NCBI GenBank assembly: GCA_934359755.1
Contig: CAKRLV010000050.1
Span: forward strand, 1 to 10,519
DNA length: 10,519 nucleotides
Direction of reading: 5' to 3'
Source of the DNA: an uncultured Agathobacter sp.
GTDB lineage: Bacteria; Bacillota; Clostridia; Lachnospirales; Lachnospiraceae
This document shows, piece after piece, positions 1-6,057 of the stretch. Position numbers and translations under genes: made by a program. The notes under the pieces are model-generated. The model ran no database searches. It saw only the letters and a list, made by a program, of their open reading frames with translations, and was not told the DNA's origin. Position 1 is the first letter of the stretch. Each line of letters opens with the position of its first letter.

Positions 1-11
1 AAAACGATGCA

Positions 12-1361
12 CTAGTCAATCACATGGTGGTTGAGCCATTTGCGTGAGTGGAAACGGAAACCAAATATTATGGCGCGCAGTGTCCAGTCGCAGAACATAC
101 CAATCCATACGGCGATTGGACCAAAGCCCCACGCACGGCAAAGGTAAATACATAGACTCACACGGCATAGCCACATGGTGCAGCACGATGTAATCATAGA
201 GAATTTTACATCGCCAGCGGCACGCATCCCGTAAGGTGGAATAAACGATAAAACCCATGTAAGTGGTTTGGTAATTGTAATAAAAGTAATCATAGAAAAA
301 CATAGTTTTGCGCTGGCTGGTTCCATGCCTGCAATTATCGTAATTGGTTTTGTGAGCGCGAAAACGAGAAGACAGCTTGCTATAACGACAGCCTCCGCAA
401 GCCAGGACAGCTTTTTAATATAATAAATAGCCTCATCTTTTCGTCCGGCTCCAAGACATTGTCCAACTACAGTCATCAGTCCGATTCCAATTCCGATTGC
501 TGCAATTCCATTTAGATTCTCAAGAATATTAGTCATGGCCTGCGCTGCAATGGCAACAGTTCCAAGGGTAGATACAGTTGACTGAATCGCAAGCTTTCCA
601 AACTGAAACATGCTGTTCTCTATTCCAGAAGGAATACCGATGAACAGTATTTTTTTAATTAGGCTAAAATCAGGACGAATCGAGAAGTAATTCCTGATAT
701 AAATAGGTTCCTTATCACTTCTAAGCTGCCACATTACAACTACCGCACAGAAAATACGCGATACAAGTGTTGAGATAGCGGCACCAGCTACGCCCATATT
801 AAGACCGAAAATGAGGATTGCATTTCCGCCGATATTCAGGAAATTTGAAATAACAGAAATAATCATAGGATTACGGCTGTTATTCTGCGAACGCATAATA
901 GATGCACCCGCATCGTAGAGGCCTATAAACGGAAATGACAGTAATGTATAAAAGAAATAAATCTGTGAATTGCGCATTACATCTGCTTCCACTTTTCCAA
1001 AGATGAGACTAAGCAACGGATAACGGAAAATCAGACAGAGTGCTGACAAAAGCACAGATAAGAAAATCATAACAAACAGTACCTGTTGTGCAGAACGGTT
1101 AGCTTCTTTTTTATTGTGGCTTCCAAGATACTGTGAACATAAAATTGCACCGCCAGCAGACAGTGCAGACAGTGCCTGAATAACAAGAATATTTATCGAG
1201 TCCACGAGTGAAACCGCAGAAATAGCAGCTGAACCGATATTGCTGACCATCATAGTATCGGCAGTTCCCATTAAAGAAGAAAGCAACTGTTCAACGATGA
1301 TAGGAATAAGCAGCTTTCTTAAATCTGTATTACTATATAAATGCTGTGTTTTAGCTGACAT
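12..1361 (-). CDS. MATE-family multidrug/metabolite efflux transporter
   Basis: This 449-aa polytopic inner-membrane protein belongs to the MATE (multi antimicrobial extrusion) family, which exports cationic drugs or metabolites in exchange for Na+ or H+. The length fits the family norm of about 450 residues. The two-fold MATE repeat is visible: the N-half has SQYLGSHNKKEA (about 76-87) and MRSQNNSRNP (156-165), and the C-half has the matching VGQCLGAGRKDEA (299-311) and MRAAGDVKFS (379-388). About twelve hydrophobic segments follow a short polar N-terminus. The ATG at 1361 is chosen because a GAGGT ribosome binding site (1367-1371) lies 5 nt upstream. A longer reading frame back to 1421 would begin inside the predicted promoter. 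The gene is monocistronic as far as the window shows and diverges from the GGDEF gene. No terminator is seen in the 11 bases left after the stop. The family is certain; the substrate is unknown. Confidence 0.93.
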   Translation of the reverse strand: MSAKTQHLYSNTDLRKLLIPIIVEQLLSSLMGTADTMMVSNIGSAAISAVSLVDSINILVIQALSALSAGGAILCSQYLGSHNKKEANRSAQQVLFVMIFLSVLLSALCLIFRYPLLSLIFGKVEADVMRNSQIYFFYTLLSFPFIGLYDAGASIMRSQNNSRNPMIISVISNFLNIGGNAILIFGLNMGVAGAAISTLVSRIFCAVVVMWQLRSDKEPIYIRNYFSIRPDFSLIKKILFIGIPSGIENSMFQFGKLAIQSTVSTLGTVAIAAQAMTNILENLNGIAAIGIGIGLMTVVGQCLGAGRKDEAIYYIKKLSWLAEAVVIASCLLVFALTKPITIIAGMEPASAKLCFSMITFITITKPLTWVLSFIPPYGMRAAGDVKFSMITSCCTMWLCRVSLCIYLCRAWGFGPIAVWIGMFCDWTLRAIIFGFRFHSRKWLNHHVID

Positions 1362-1388
1362 ATGATACCTCATTTCTTTTCTTAGGTT

Positions 1389-1416
1389 ATTATAGCATGA
1401 TAATTTTAGGAGTAAA
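1389..1416 (-). promoter_or_regulatory. Extended -10 promoter for the MATE gene
   Basis: Read on the minus strand, a perfect TATAAT (1389-1394) is preceded by TGC (1395-1397), giving an extended -10. A weak -35-like TTTACT (1411-1416) lies 16 bp upstream of the -10. The predicted start near 1382 gives a leader of about 20 nt ahead of the ATG at 1361. This placement argues against translation starting at 1421. Confidence 0.65.
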
Positions 1417-1471
1417 GTCATATAATTTTATAAATTTTTACCAAAATAAGGTCATTATATATAACAATAAG

Positions 1472-1501
1472 TTGATACTATAGAGCATTAGATGTTATAA
1501 T
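1472..1501 (+). promoter_or_regulatory. Sigma-A-type promoter for the GGDEF-xpt-pbuX operon
   Basis: A -35 box TTGATA (1472-1477) and a perfect -10 box TATAAT (1496-1501) are 18 bp apart, and TGT just upstream makes an extended -10. Transcription should begin near 1508, giving a leader of roughly 70 nt before the ATG at 1581. It is the only good promoter seen ahead of the four co-directional genes. Confidence 0.75.
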
Positions 1502-1580
1502 GACAATATTAATAGGGAAGATGATTAATAAATCAGATGTAAATATAATTGTATTAATATTAAATGTAAAGAGGAATTAA

Positions 1581-3554
1581 ATGGGGATGAACATAACAGA
1601 ACAGAAATTGGCAAAGTATGCGGCATTGGCTAAAACGGCTAATATGCTCATTTACGAATATCATCCAAAGACAGATACGGCTATCAGATATGATTTTTTT
1701 CTCAATGAAGACGACCGGATAGTGAACTATATGCAGGAGATAGACAAAAGAGCATGGCTTCCAGAAGAAGAAAGAGGCAAGTATGTCCAGTTCATAAGAG
1801 GAATTGATGATGGCATGATAGAAGTATTAAGCATGTCTGCTAATGGTGAGAAGATGCTTAAGTCCATCAGGAAAGTCCGCATGGTAGATGAAGATGGTGA
1901 AGAGTATATTATACTCAGCATGAAAGATATTACCATGCAGCGTAAGCTTGAGAGGAAATATCAGAATCAGGCGCAAAGAGATTCCATGACTGGATTATAC
2001 AATCATGCCACATATAAGACTCTTATAGAGAACTATCTCAAAAAGAAGACACCATATGAAGCGTGTGGGCTTCTTGTTATAGATGTTGATTATTTCAAGG
2101 GAGTAAATGATTCTTACGGACATCTATTTGGAGACAAGGTTCTTACTGTGTTTGCAGATATGCTAATTAAGCATTTCGGAGATATAGGAATAGTTGCCAG
2201 AATTGGTGGAGACGAGTTCTCTGTGCTTTTGAAAAATATAAACAATACGAGGCTCATTTCAGCGCTTAGTAACTTTATCCGTGAAATAAGAACGGTAACT
2301 TTCAAAGAGAATGATTATATGCCGACGTGTAGTATTGGAGCGTGTTATATAGCTGAGAATGTTGCATGCAGCAACTATGAACAGGTGATAGGTAATGCGG
2401 ACTGGGCGTTGTATGAGGCAAAGAAACAGGGTAGGAATCGTTACGTATTCTGTGACAACATGCATCGTTTTGAGGAAAAGAAACAGGAAAATCAGTATGA
2501 ATTAGAAGAAATAGATGCAAGATATTTTCAGAATGACATAGTTGCCACATGCTTTGAAGTATTTGAGAAAAGCGGCTGTCTGACAGAAGCAATGAATCTT
2601 ATGCTTAAAATTATAGGTATGCGATTCCAGCTGGATCGAATTACAATGATACATACAGATATAGAGAATATGAAGGTAGAACAGATGTATCAATGGCTTG
2701 CAGATGGCGTACCTACTGCACTTACCAGGTCATCGGGGTTTAAAAAGGATGATTTTATTACTCTGTTCAGAGGATACGACGAATACGATTCTGTGGTACT
2801 TAACTACGATCATATGGAGCAGTATTCGCCAGATGCGGCAGCACTGCTTATGCAGGGAGACGCTAAGACAGTACTATATATTGCAATGTATGATGATGGC
2901 AAATATATTGGAGCGGTATCATTTACTACCTGTCATGATAAGCGTTTCTGGTCAAAAGATAAAAGACGTGAGCTGTCGGAGATTACCAAGTTATTCTGTC
3001 TGTATATGAAGAAATATGCTGGTGTGAATGTGGCAAGCTGTGGTTGCATGAGAGAAGCAGAGGTTGATAATATTACTGGGCTGGTTTCATTTGACAAGTT
3101 CAAGCAGAGTGTAGAAAGAATTATAGTCAGTGCGCAGGGATCAGGATATGTCATGGTATATAGTGATTTCGAGAATTTTACTGCGTATAACAAAGTATAT
3201 GGCTATGCGAGTGGGGACAGGTTGTTAAGGGAATTTGCGGATTATATCATCAGTACATTCAAAAGAGCCGAGGAGACACACTTTGCAAGAATTGTTGCAG
3301 ACCAGTTTGTACTGTTCATGCCGTATGATATCACACAACCTGACATAGTAGAGAAAGTGAGTGCGCTCAATGAAGCTTTTTCAGCGGCTCAATACATCAC
3401 GCACGACCAAATAAAAGTAAGAGTCAGAACAGGAATATATTGCATAACAGACCAGTGTGTCGGCGTCTCTATGGCAATAGATGCAGCAAATACTGCCAGA
3501 AAGCAGATAAAGTCAAGCGACAGTATATGCGCGGCAATGTATCACGAAAGTTAG
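1581..3554 (+). CDS. PAS-like/GGDEF/GAF-like/degenerate-GGDEF diguanylate cyclase
   Basis: This 657-aa cytosolic protein has no membrane segment or signal peptide. Residues 1-120 resemble a PAS sensor, ending in the typical MKDITMQRKLERKYQ linker. Residues 133-291 form a complete GGDEF domain: DSMTGLYN, metal ligands D168 and D170, FKGVND (172-177), GH (180-181), GD (184-185), GGDEF (209-213) and YEAKKQGRN (278-286). It should therefore make c-di-GMP from two GTP. The RxxD inhibitory I-site expected just before GGDEF is absent. Residues about 315-480 look GAF-like. Residues 494-657 are a second GGDEF fold (DNITGL, D529, GD at 545-546) whose signature has become VADQF (572-576), so it is probably non-catalytic. 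The start has a GAGG site (1571-1574) 6 nt upstream. xpt follows after 17 nt. The sensed ligand is unknown. The catalytic call is strong; the PAS and GAF calls rest on pattern only. Confidence 0.9.
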   Translation: MGMNITEQKLAKYAALAKTANMLIYEYHPKTDTAIRYDFFLNEDDRIVNYMQEIDKRAWLPEEERGKYVQFIRGIDDGMIEVLSMSANGEKMLKSIRKVRMVDEDGEEYIILSMKDITMQRKLERKYQNQAQRDSMTGLYNHATYKTLIENYLKKKTPYEACGLLVIDVDYFKGVNDSYGHLFGDKVLTVFADMLIKHFGDIGIVARIGGDEFSVLLKNINNTRLISALSNFIREIRTVTFKENDYMPTCSIGACYIAENVACSNYEQVIGNADWALYEAKKQGRNRYVFCDNMHRFEEKKQENQYELEEIDARYFQNDIVATCFEVFEKSGCLTEAMNLMLKIIGMRFQLDRITMIHTDIENMKVEQMYQWLADGVPTALTRSSGFKKDDFITLFRGYDEYDSVVLNYDHMEQYSPDAAALLMQGDAKTVLYIAMYDDGKYIGAVSFTTCHDKRFWSKDKRRELSEITKLFCLYMKKYAGVNVASCGCMREAEVDNITGLVSFDKFKQSVERIIVSAQGSGYVMVYSDFENFTAYNKVYGYASGDRLLREFADYIISTFKRAEETHFARIVADQFVLFMPYDITQPDIVEKVSALNEAFSAAQYITHDQIKVRVRTGIYCITDQCVGVSMAIDAANTARKQIKSSDSICAAMYHES

Positions 3555-3571
3555 AAAGAGAGGATTTACAT

Positions 3572-4153
3572 ATGAACTTCTTAGAAGAAAGAATTGCGAA
3601 GGATGGAATTGTAAAAGAAGGAAACGTACTTAAAGTAGATAGTTTCCTCAATCACCAGATGGATATTGGACTTTTCGAGCAGATGGGTGCTGAGTTCAAG
3701 AAGAGATTTGCGGCGAAAGAAATCAACAAGATTCTTACAATTGAGGCATCAGGAATTGGAATTGCATGTATAGTAGCACGTTATTTCGACGTACCAGTTG
3801 TTTTTGCCAAGAAATCCAAGAGCATAAATATCGAGGGTGAGATGTACGTGGCCGATGTGGTATCGTTCACACACAAGAACAGCAATCAGGTAATAGTATC
3901 AAAGAAATTCCTGAACGAAGACGATAAGGTACTTATAATTGACGATTTTCTGGCAAATGGATGCGCACTTCAAGGACTTATTTCTATTGTGAATCAGGCA
4001 GGAGCATCGGTGGAAGGAATTGGAATTGCCATCGAGAAAGGTTTCCAGGTTGGTGGAAATATAATCAGAAATATGGGATACCAGCTTGAATCACTTGCCA
4101 TAGTTGAGAGTATGGACGCTGAAACTGGGGAGGTTAAATTCCGTGAGCAATAA
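3572..4153 (+). CDS. xpt: Xanthine phosphoribosyltransferase
   Basis: This 193-aa cytosolic enzyme transfers phosphoribose from PRPP to xanthine, giving XMP and pyrophosphate, so that xanthine can be reused for GMP synthesis. The length equals that of Firmicutes Xpt (about 194 aa). The PRPP-binding loop VLIIDDFLANGCA is at 120-132, with the acidic pair D124-D125. The TIEASGIGIA segment (56-65) and the KKSKSINIEGE hood region (80-90) are also typical of Xpt. The start at 3572 is chosen for its AGAGAGGA ribosome binding site (3557-3564) and because it gives the family N-terminus MNFLEERI. An upstream in-frame extension would run inside the GGDEF gene. The gene lies 17 nt after the GGDEF stop, and its last 11 nt overlap pbuX, which implies coupled expression. 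It has no riboswitch or promoter of its own that I can see. Confidence 0.95.
   Translation: MNFLEERIAKDGIVKEGNVLKVDSFLNHQMDIGLFEQMGAEFKKRFAAKEINKILTIEASGIGIACIVARYFDVPVVFAKKSKSINIEGEMYVADVVSFTHKNSNQVIVSKKFLNEDDKVLIIDDFLANGCALQGLISIVNQAGASVEGIGIAIEKGFQVGGNIIRNMGYQLESLAIVESMDAETGEVKFREQ
4127..4145 (+). promoter_or_regulatory. Ribosome binding site and GTG start of pbuX
   Basis: GGGGAGG (4127-4133) lies 9 nt before the GTG at 4143-4145, both inside the end of xpt. This fixes the pbuX start and makes translational coupling with xpt likely. A TTG further upstream (4104) has no comparable site. Confidence 0.8.
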
Positions 4154-5522
4154 TAAAAAAAATAACAAAGCAACTAACACAAATACAAATAACACAAGCT
4201 CAAATAGCGTAAATTCAAACAGTTCGGTAGATAATATCTACAATCTGGATGGAAAGGTACCAGTAGCAAAGGCAATTCCATTTGGACTCCAGCATATCCT
4301 TGCTATGTTTGTTGCCAATATAGCACCAATACTTATAGTAGCGGGAGCCTGCGGACTTGGTTCAAAAGACACTGCGATGATAATTCAGAGCGCAATGATG
4401 ATTGCAGGAATTGGTACATTGATACAGCTTTTCCCAATATGGAGAATTGGATCAAGACTTCCTATCGTAATGGGTATTTCATTCACATTCGTATCAATCG
4501 CATGTGTGATAGGCGCGAAATATGGGTATGGTGCAATTATGGGAGCAGTACTTATAGGTGGTATCGTAGAAGGTATACTTGGACTTTTATCTAAGTACTG
4601 GATCAAGATTGTATCACCAATCGTAGCAGCTACTGTAGTGACCGCAATTGGATTTTCACTCTTATCAGTTGGTGCAGATTCATTTGGTGGAGGTGCGTCA
4701 AATGCAGATTTTGGTTCTGTGCAGAACTGGATACTTGGAACGATTACGTTGCTGTGCTGTATTATTTTTAATATATTTGCAAAGTCATATTTCAAGCAGC
4801 TTTCAGTTTTGTTCGGACTTGTAGTTGGATATATAGTTGCATTGTGCATGGGTGTCGTAGATTTCTCCGCATTATCAGATGTAGGAATCATAGCACTTCC
4901 TCATTTTATGCCATTTAAGATGGAATTCCATCCTGATGCGATTGTTGCATTTGTACTCATTTTCCTGGTATCTGCGACGGAGACAATCGGTGATACATCA
5001 GCACTTGCTTCATCAGGTCTTGGAAGAGATGTTACACCAAAGGAGACAGCAGGTTCACTGGCATGTGATGGTTTTGTAAGTTCTCTTTCATCGATATTTG
5101 GGTGTATGCCAATTACATCATTCAGCCAGAATGTTGGATTAGTAGCCATGACTAAAGTAGTAAATAGATACGTCCTTGCGACAGGTGGTATCATTATGAT
5201 ACTTGCAGGAATTTTCCCGGCAGTAGGAGCTATACTTGCTACACTTCCTAGCGCAGTGCTTGGTGGATGTACTATTATGATGTTTGGAACAATCGTAATC
5301 AGTGGATTACAGATGATTGGAAAATGCGGATTCAGCCAGAGAAATATCACAATATCTGCATTGTCTCTCAGTATAGGACTTGGATTTACACAGCTTCCAG
5401 ACTTATTTGCGATATTCCCAAGTATTGTCCGTTCAGTATTTGCAGAGAACTGTGTAGCGGTAGTATTCCTGACAGCTATTATTTTGAATCTTGTATTGCC
5501 TAAGAATTATGGTGAGAAATAA
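4143..5522 (+). CDS. pbuX: NCS2-family xanthine permease
   Basis: This 459-aa integral membrane protein belongs to the nucleobase:cation symporter-2 family and most likely imports xanthine with H+. Family marks are QHILAMF (50-56), the TM8 segment ATETIGDTSA (278-287) with its substrate-binding glutamate, and the NCS2 signature QNVGLVAMTKV (329-339). About 12-14 hydrophobic segments are present. The start is a GTG at 4143, supported by a GGGGAGG ribosome binding site (4127-4133). It overlaps xpt by 11 nt, the classic xpt-pbuX arrangement. No ATG, GTG or TTG lies between this codon and the first membrane segment, so the odd N-terminal tail is translated: residues 2-29 are almost all Asn, Ser, Thr or Lys (22 of 28 are N, S or T). 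The substrate is inferred from the xpt neighbour; uric acid or guanine are alternatives within NCS2. Confidence 0.93.
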   Translation: MSNNKKNNKATNTNTNNTSSNSVNSNSSVDNIYNLDGKVPVAKAIPFGLQHILAMFVANIAPILIVAGACGLGSKDTAMIIQSAMMIAGIGTLIQLFPIWRIGSRLPIVMGISFTFVSIACVIGAKYGYGAIMGAVLIGGIVEGILGLLSKYWIKIVSPIVAATVVTAIGFSLLSVGADSFGGGASNADFGSVQNWILGTITLLCCIIFNIFAKSYFKQLSVLFGLVVGYIVALCMGVVDFSALSDVGIIALPHFMPFKMEFHPDAIVAFVLIFLVSATETIGDTSALASSGLGRDVTPKETAGSLACDGFVSSLSSIFGCMPITSFSQNVGLVAMTKVVNRYVLATGGIIMILAGIFPAVGAILATLPSAVLGGCTIMMFGTIVISGLQMIGKCGFSQRNITISALSLSIGLGFTQLPDLFAIFPSIVRSVFAENCVAVVFLTAIILNLVLPKNYGEK

Positions 5523-5542
5523 GAATAAGAAAGTGTTTAGAT

Positions 5543-5914
5543 ATGGGAAAATATGCTTTATTGATTATTCCGGCAGTCCTTAGTGGACTAATGATAATTG
5601 CAGGTGTGATTATGATGATTGCACCATTAGATTACGACAGGCACGAATTTTTGAGGTACCCGGCGTATAGAGGGAAAATAGCGACGCAGTCGCAGGAAAT
5701 CTGGAACAGCGCACAGAAAATATACGGTAAAATGATTCTGGTATTTGGCATTGTTAATATGCTTATATCATTTGGACTTGTGAAGTTATTCTTTTATTTT
5801 ACAGATAATTTCTGGAAATATGAGGATGCTACTTTCCCAGCGCTTATTATATTGTGTTGTCCAAGTTATCTATTTATAATTATTTCGAATATTGTTACAC
5901 GAAAAAAGATATAG
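5543..5914 (+). CDS. SdpI-family small membrane protein
   Basis: This 123-aa protein has three predicted membrane segments (about 4-27, 62-84 and 97-118). Between the first two is a conserved-looking stretch, YRGKIATQSQEIWNSAQKIYGK (42-63 in total), with the Arg and the Trp-x-x-Ala-x-x pattern that I associate with the SdpI/YfhL family (Pfam SdpI). Bacillus SdpI is the immunity protein against the SdpC toxin, but most homologues have no known role, and no sdpC-like toxin gene is visible here. The start has only a weak AGAAAG site (5528-5533). It begins 20 nt after pbuX and precedes the operon terminator, so it is probably co-transcribed, perhaps at lower translation. The family call is by motif memory. 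A generic small hypothetical membrane protein is the fallback. Confidence 0.7.
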   Translation: MGKYALLIIPAVLSGLMIIAGVIMMIAPLDYDRHEFLRYPAYRGKIATQSQEIWNSAQKIYGKMILVFGIVNMLISFGLVKLFFYFTDNFWKYEDATFPALIILCCPSYLFIIISNIVTRKKI

Positions 5915-5934
5915 GCTTGCCTATATCTTTTTTT
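5902..5934 (+). terminator. Intrinsic terminator of the GGDEF-xpt-pbuX-sdpI operon
   Basis: The hairpin has arms AGATATAGG and CCTATATCT around a CTTG loop and is followed by seven T. The A-run before the left arm extends the pairing with the T-run. The left arm includes the last codons and stop of the SdpI-family gene, so termination begins within the coding end. The matching A-run could also allow weak termination on the other strand. Confidence 0.88.
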
Positions 5935-5980
5935 GTAGGAAAATTAGAAATGATTATTTTTATCATAAAGCACAAATTTC

Positions 5981-6009
5981 TTGCAGGCAGCACTAGCTAC
6001 ATATATAAT
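5981..6009 (+). promoter_or_regulatory. Promoter of the ABC transporter-TetR operon
   Basis: The -35 box TTGCAG (5981-5986) and the perfect -10 box TATAAT (6004-6009) are 17 bp apart. The start should fall near 6016, on the left arm of the dyad at 6015-6042. The leader before the ATG at 6058 is about 42 nt. Confidence 0.75.
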
Positions 6010-6014
6010 CAACA

Positions 6015-6042
6015 TGCGACCGAAAATATGATAATAGTCGCA
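6015..6042. promoter_or_regulatory. Inverted repeat, candidate TetR-family operator
   Basis: TGCGAC (6015-6020) and GTCGCA (6037-6042) form a perfect 6-bp dyad with a 16-bp spacer, 28 bp overall. It sits over the predicted transcription start and ends just before the ribosome binding site. The three genes it controls end in a TetR-family regulator, and a 28-bp dyad over the start is the kind of site such regulators use. The inner bases match only partly (8 of 14 half-site positions), so an RNA stem or chance remain possible. Confidence 0.5.
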
Positions 6043-6057
6043 AAAGGAGATGTATAT

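Larger units (their letters stand above)
1362..1580. other. Divergent intergenic region
   Basis: This 219-bp AT-rich spacer separates the divergent MATE and GGDEF genes and holds one promoter for each. The plus-strand leader from about 1508 contains an AU-only inverted repeat with 10-bp arms (1505-1514 and 1552-1561). It could form a weak stem just before the ribosome binding site, but in such AT-rich DNA it may be chance. I see neither purine-riboswitch core elements nor c-di-GMP riboswitch conserved segments here. Confidence 0.6.

Noticed and set aside
1362..1421. N-terminal extension of the MATE protein to a start at 1421
   Set aside because: The extension crosses the predicted extended -10 promoter and lacks a ribosome binding site, whereas the ATG at 1361 has GAGGT at 5 nt and gives the normal family length.
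1505..1561. AU-only inverted repeat in the leader of the GGDEF gene as a riboswitch or attenuator
   Set aside because: The 10-bp arms are purely A/T in very AT-rich DNA, there is no T-run terminator, and no known riboswitch core is visible. It could be chance.
2698..3009. 103-codon frame inside the GGDEF gene
   Set aside because: It lies wholly within a well-supported coding gene in another frame, with a composition that looks random.
4385..5350. Two long open frames on the minus strand opposite pbuX
   Set aside because: Their Ile/Pro/Thr-rich products mirror the membrane codons of pbuX, match no family I know, and have no ribosome binding site or promoter.
5854..6057. N-terminal extension of the first ABC subunit to 5854
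   Set aside because: The open frame would include the preceding terminator and the operon promoter. The ATG at 6058 has a strong ribosome binding site and starts the family-like N-terminus.
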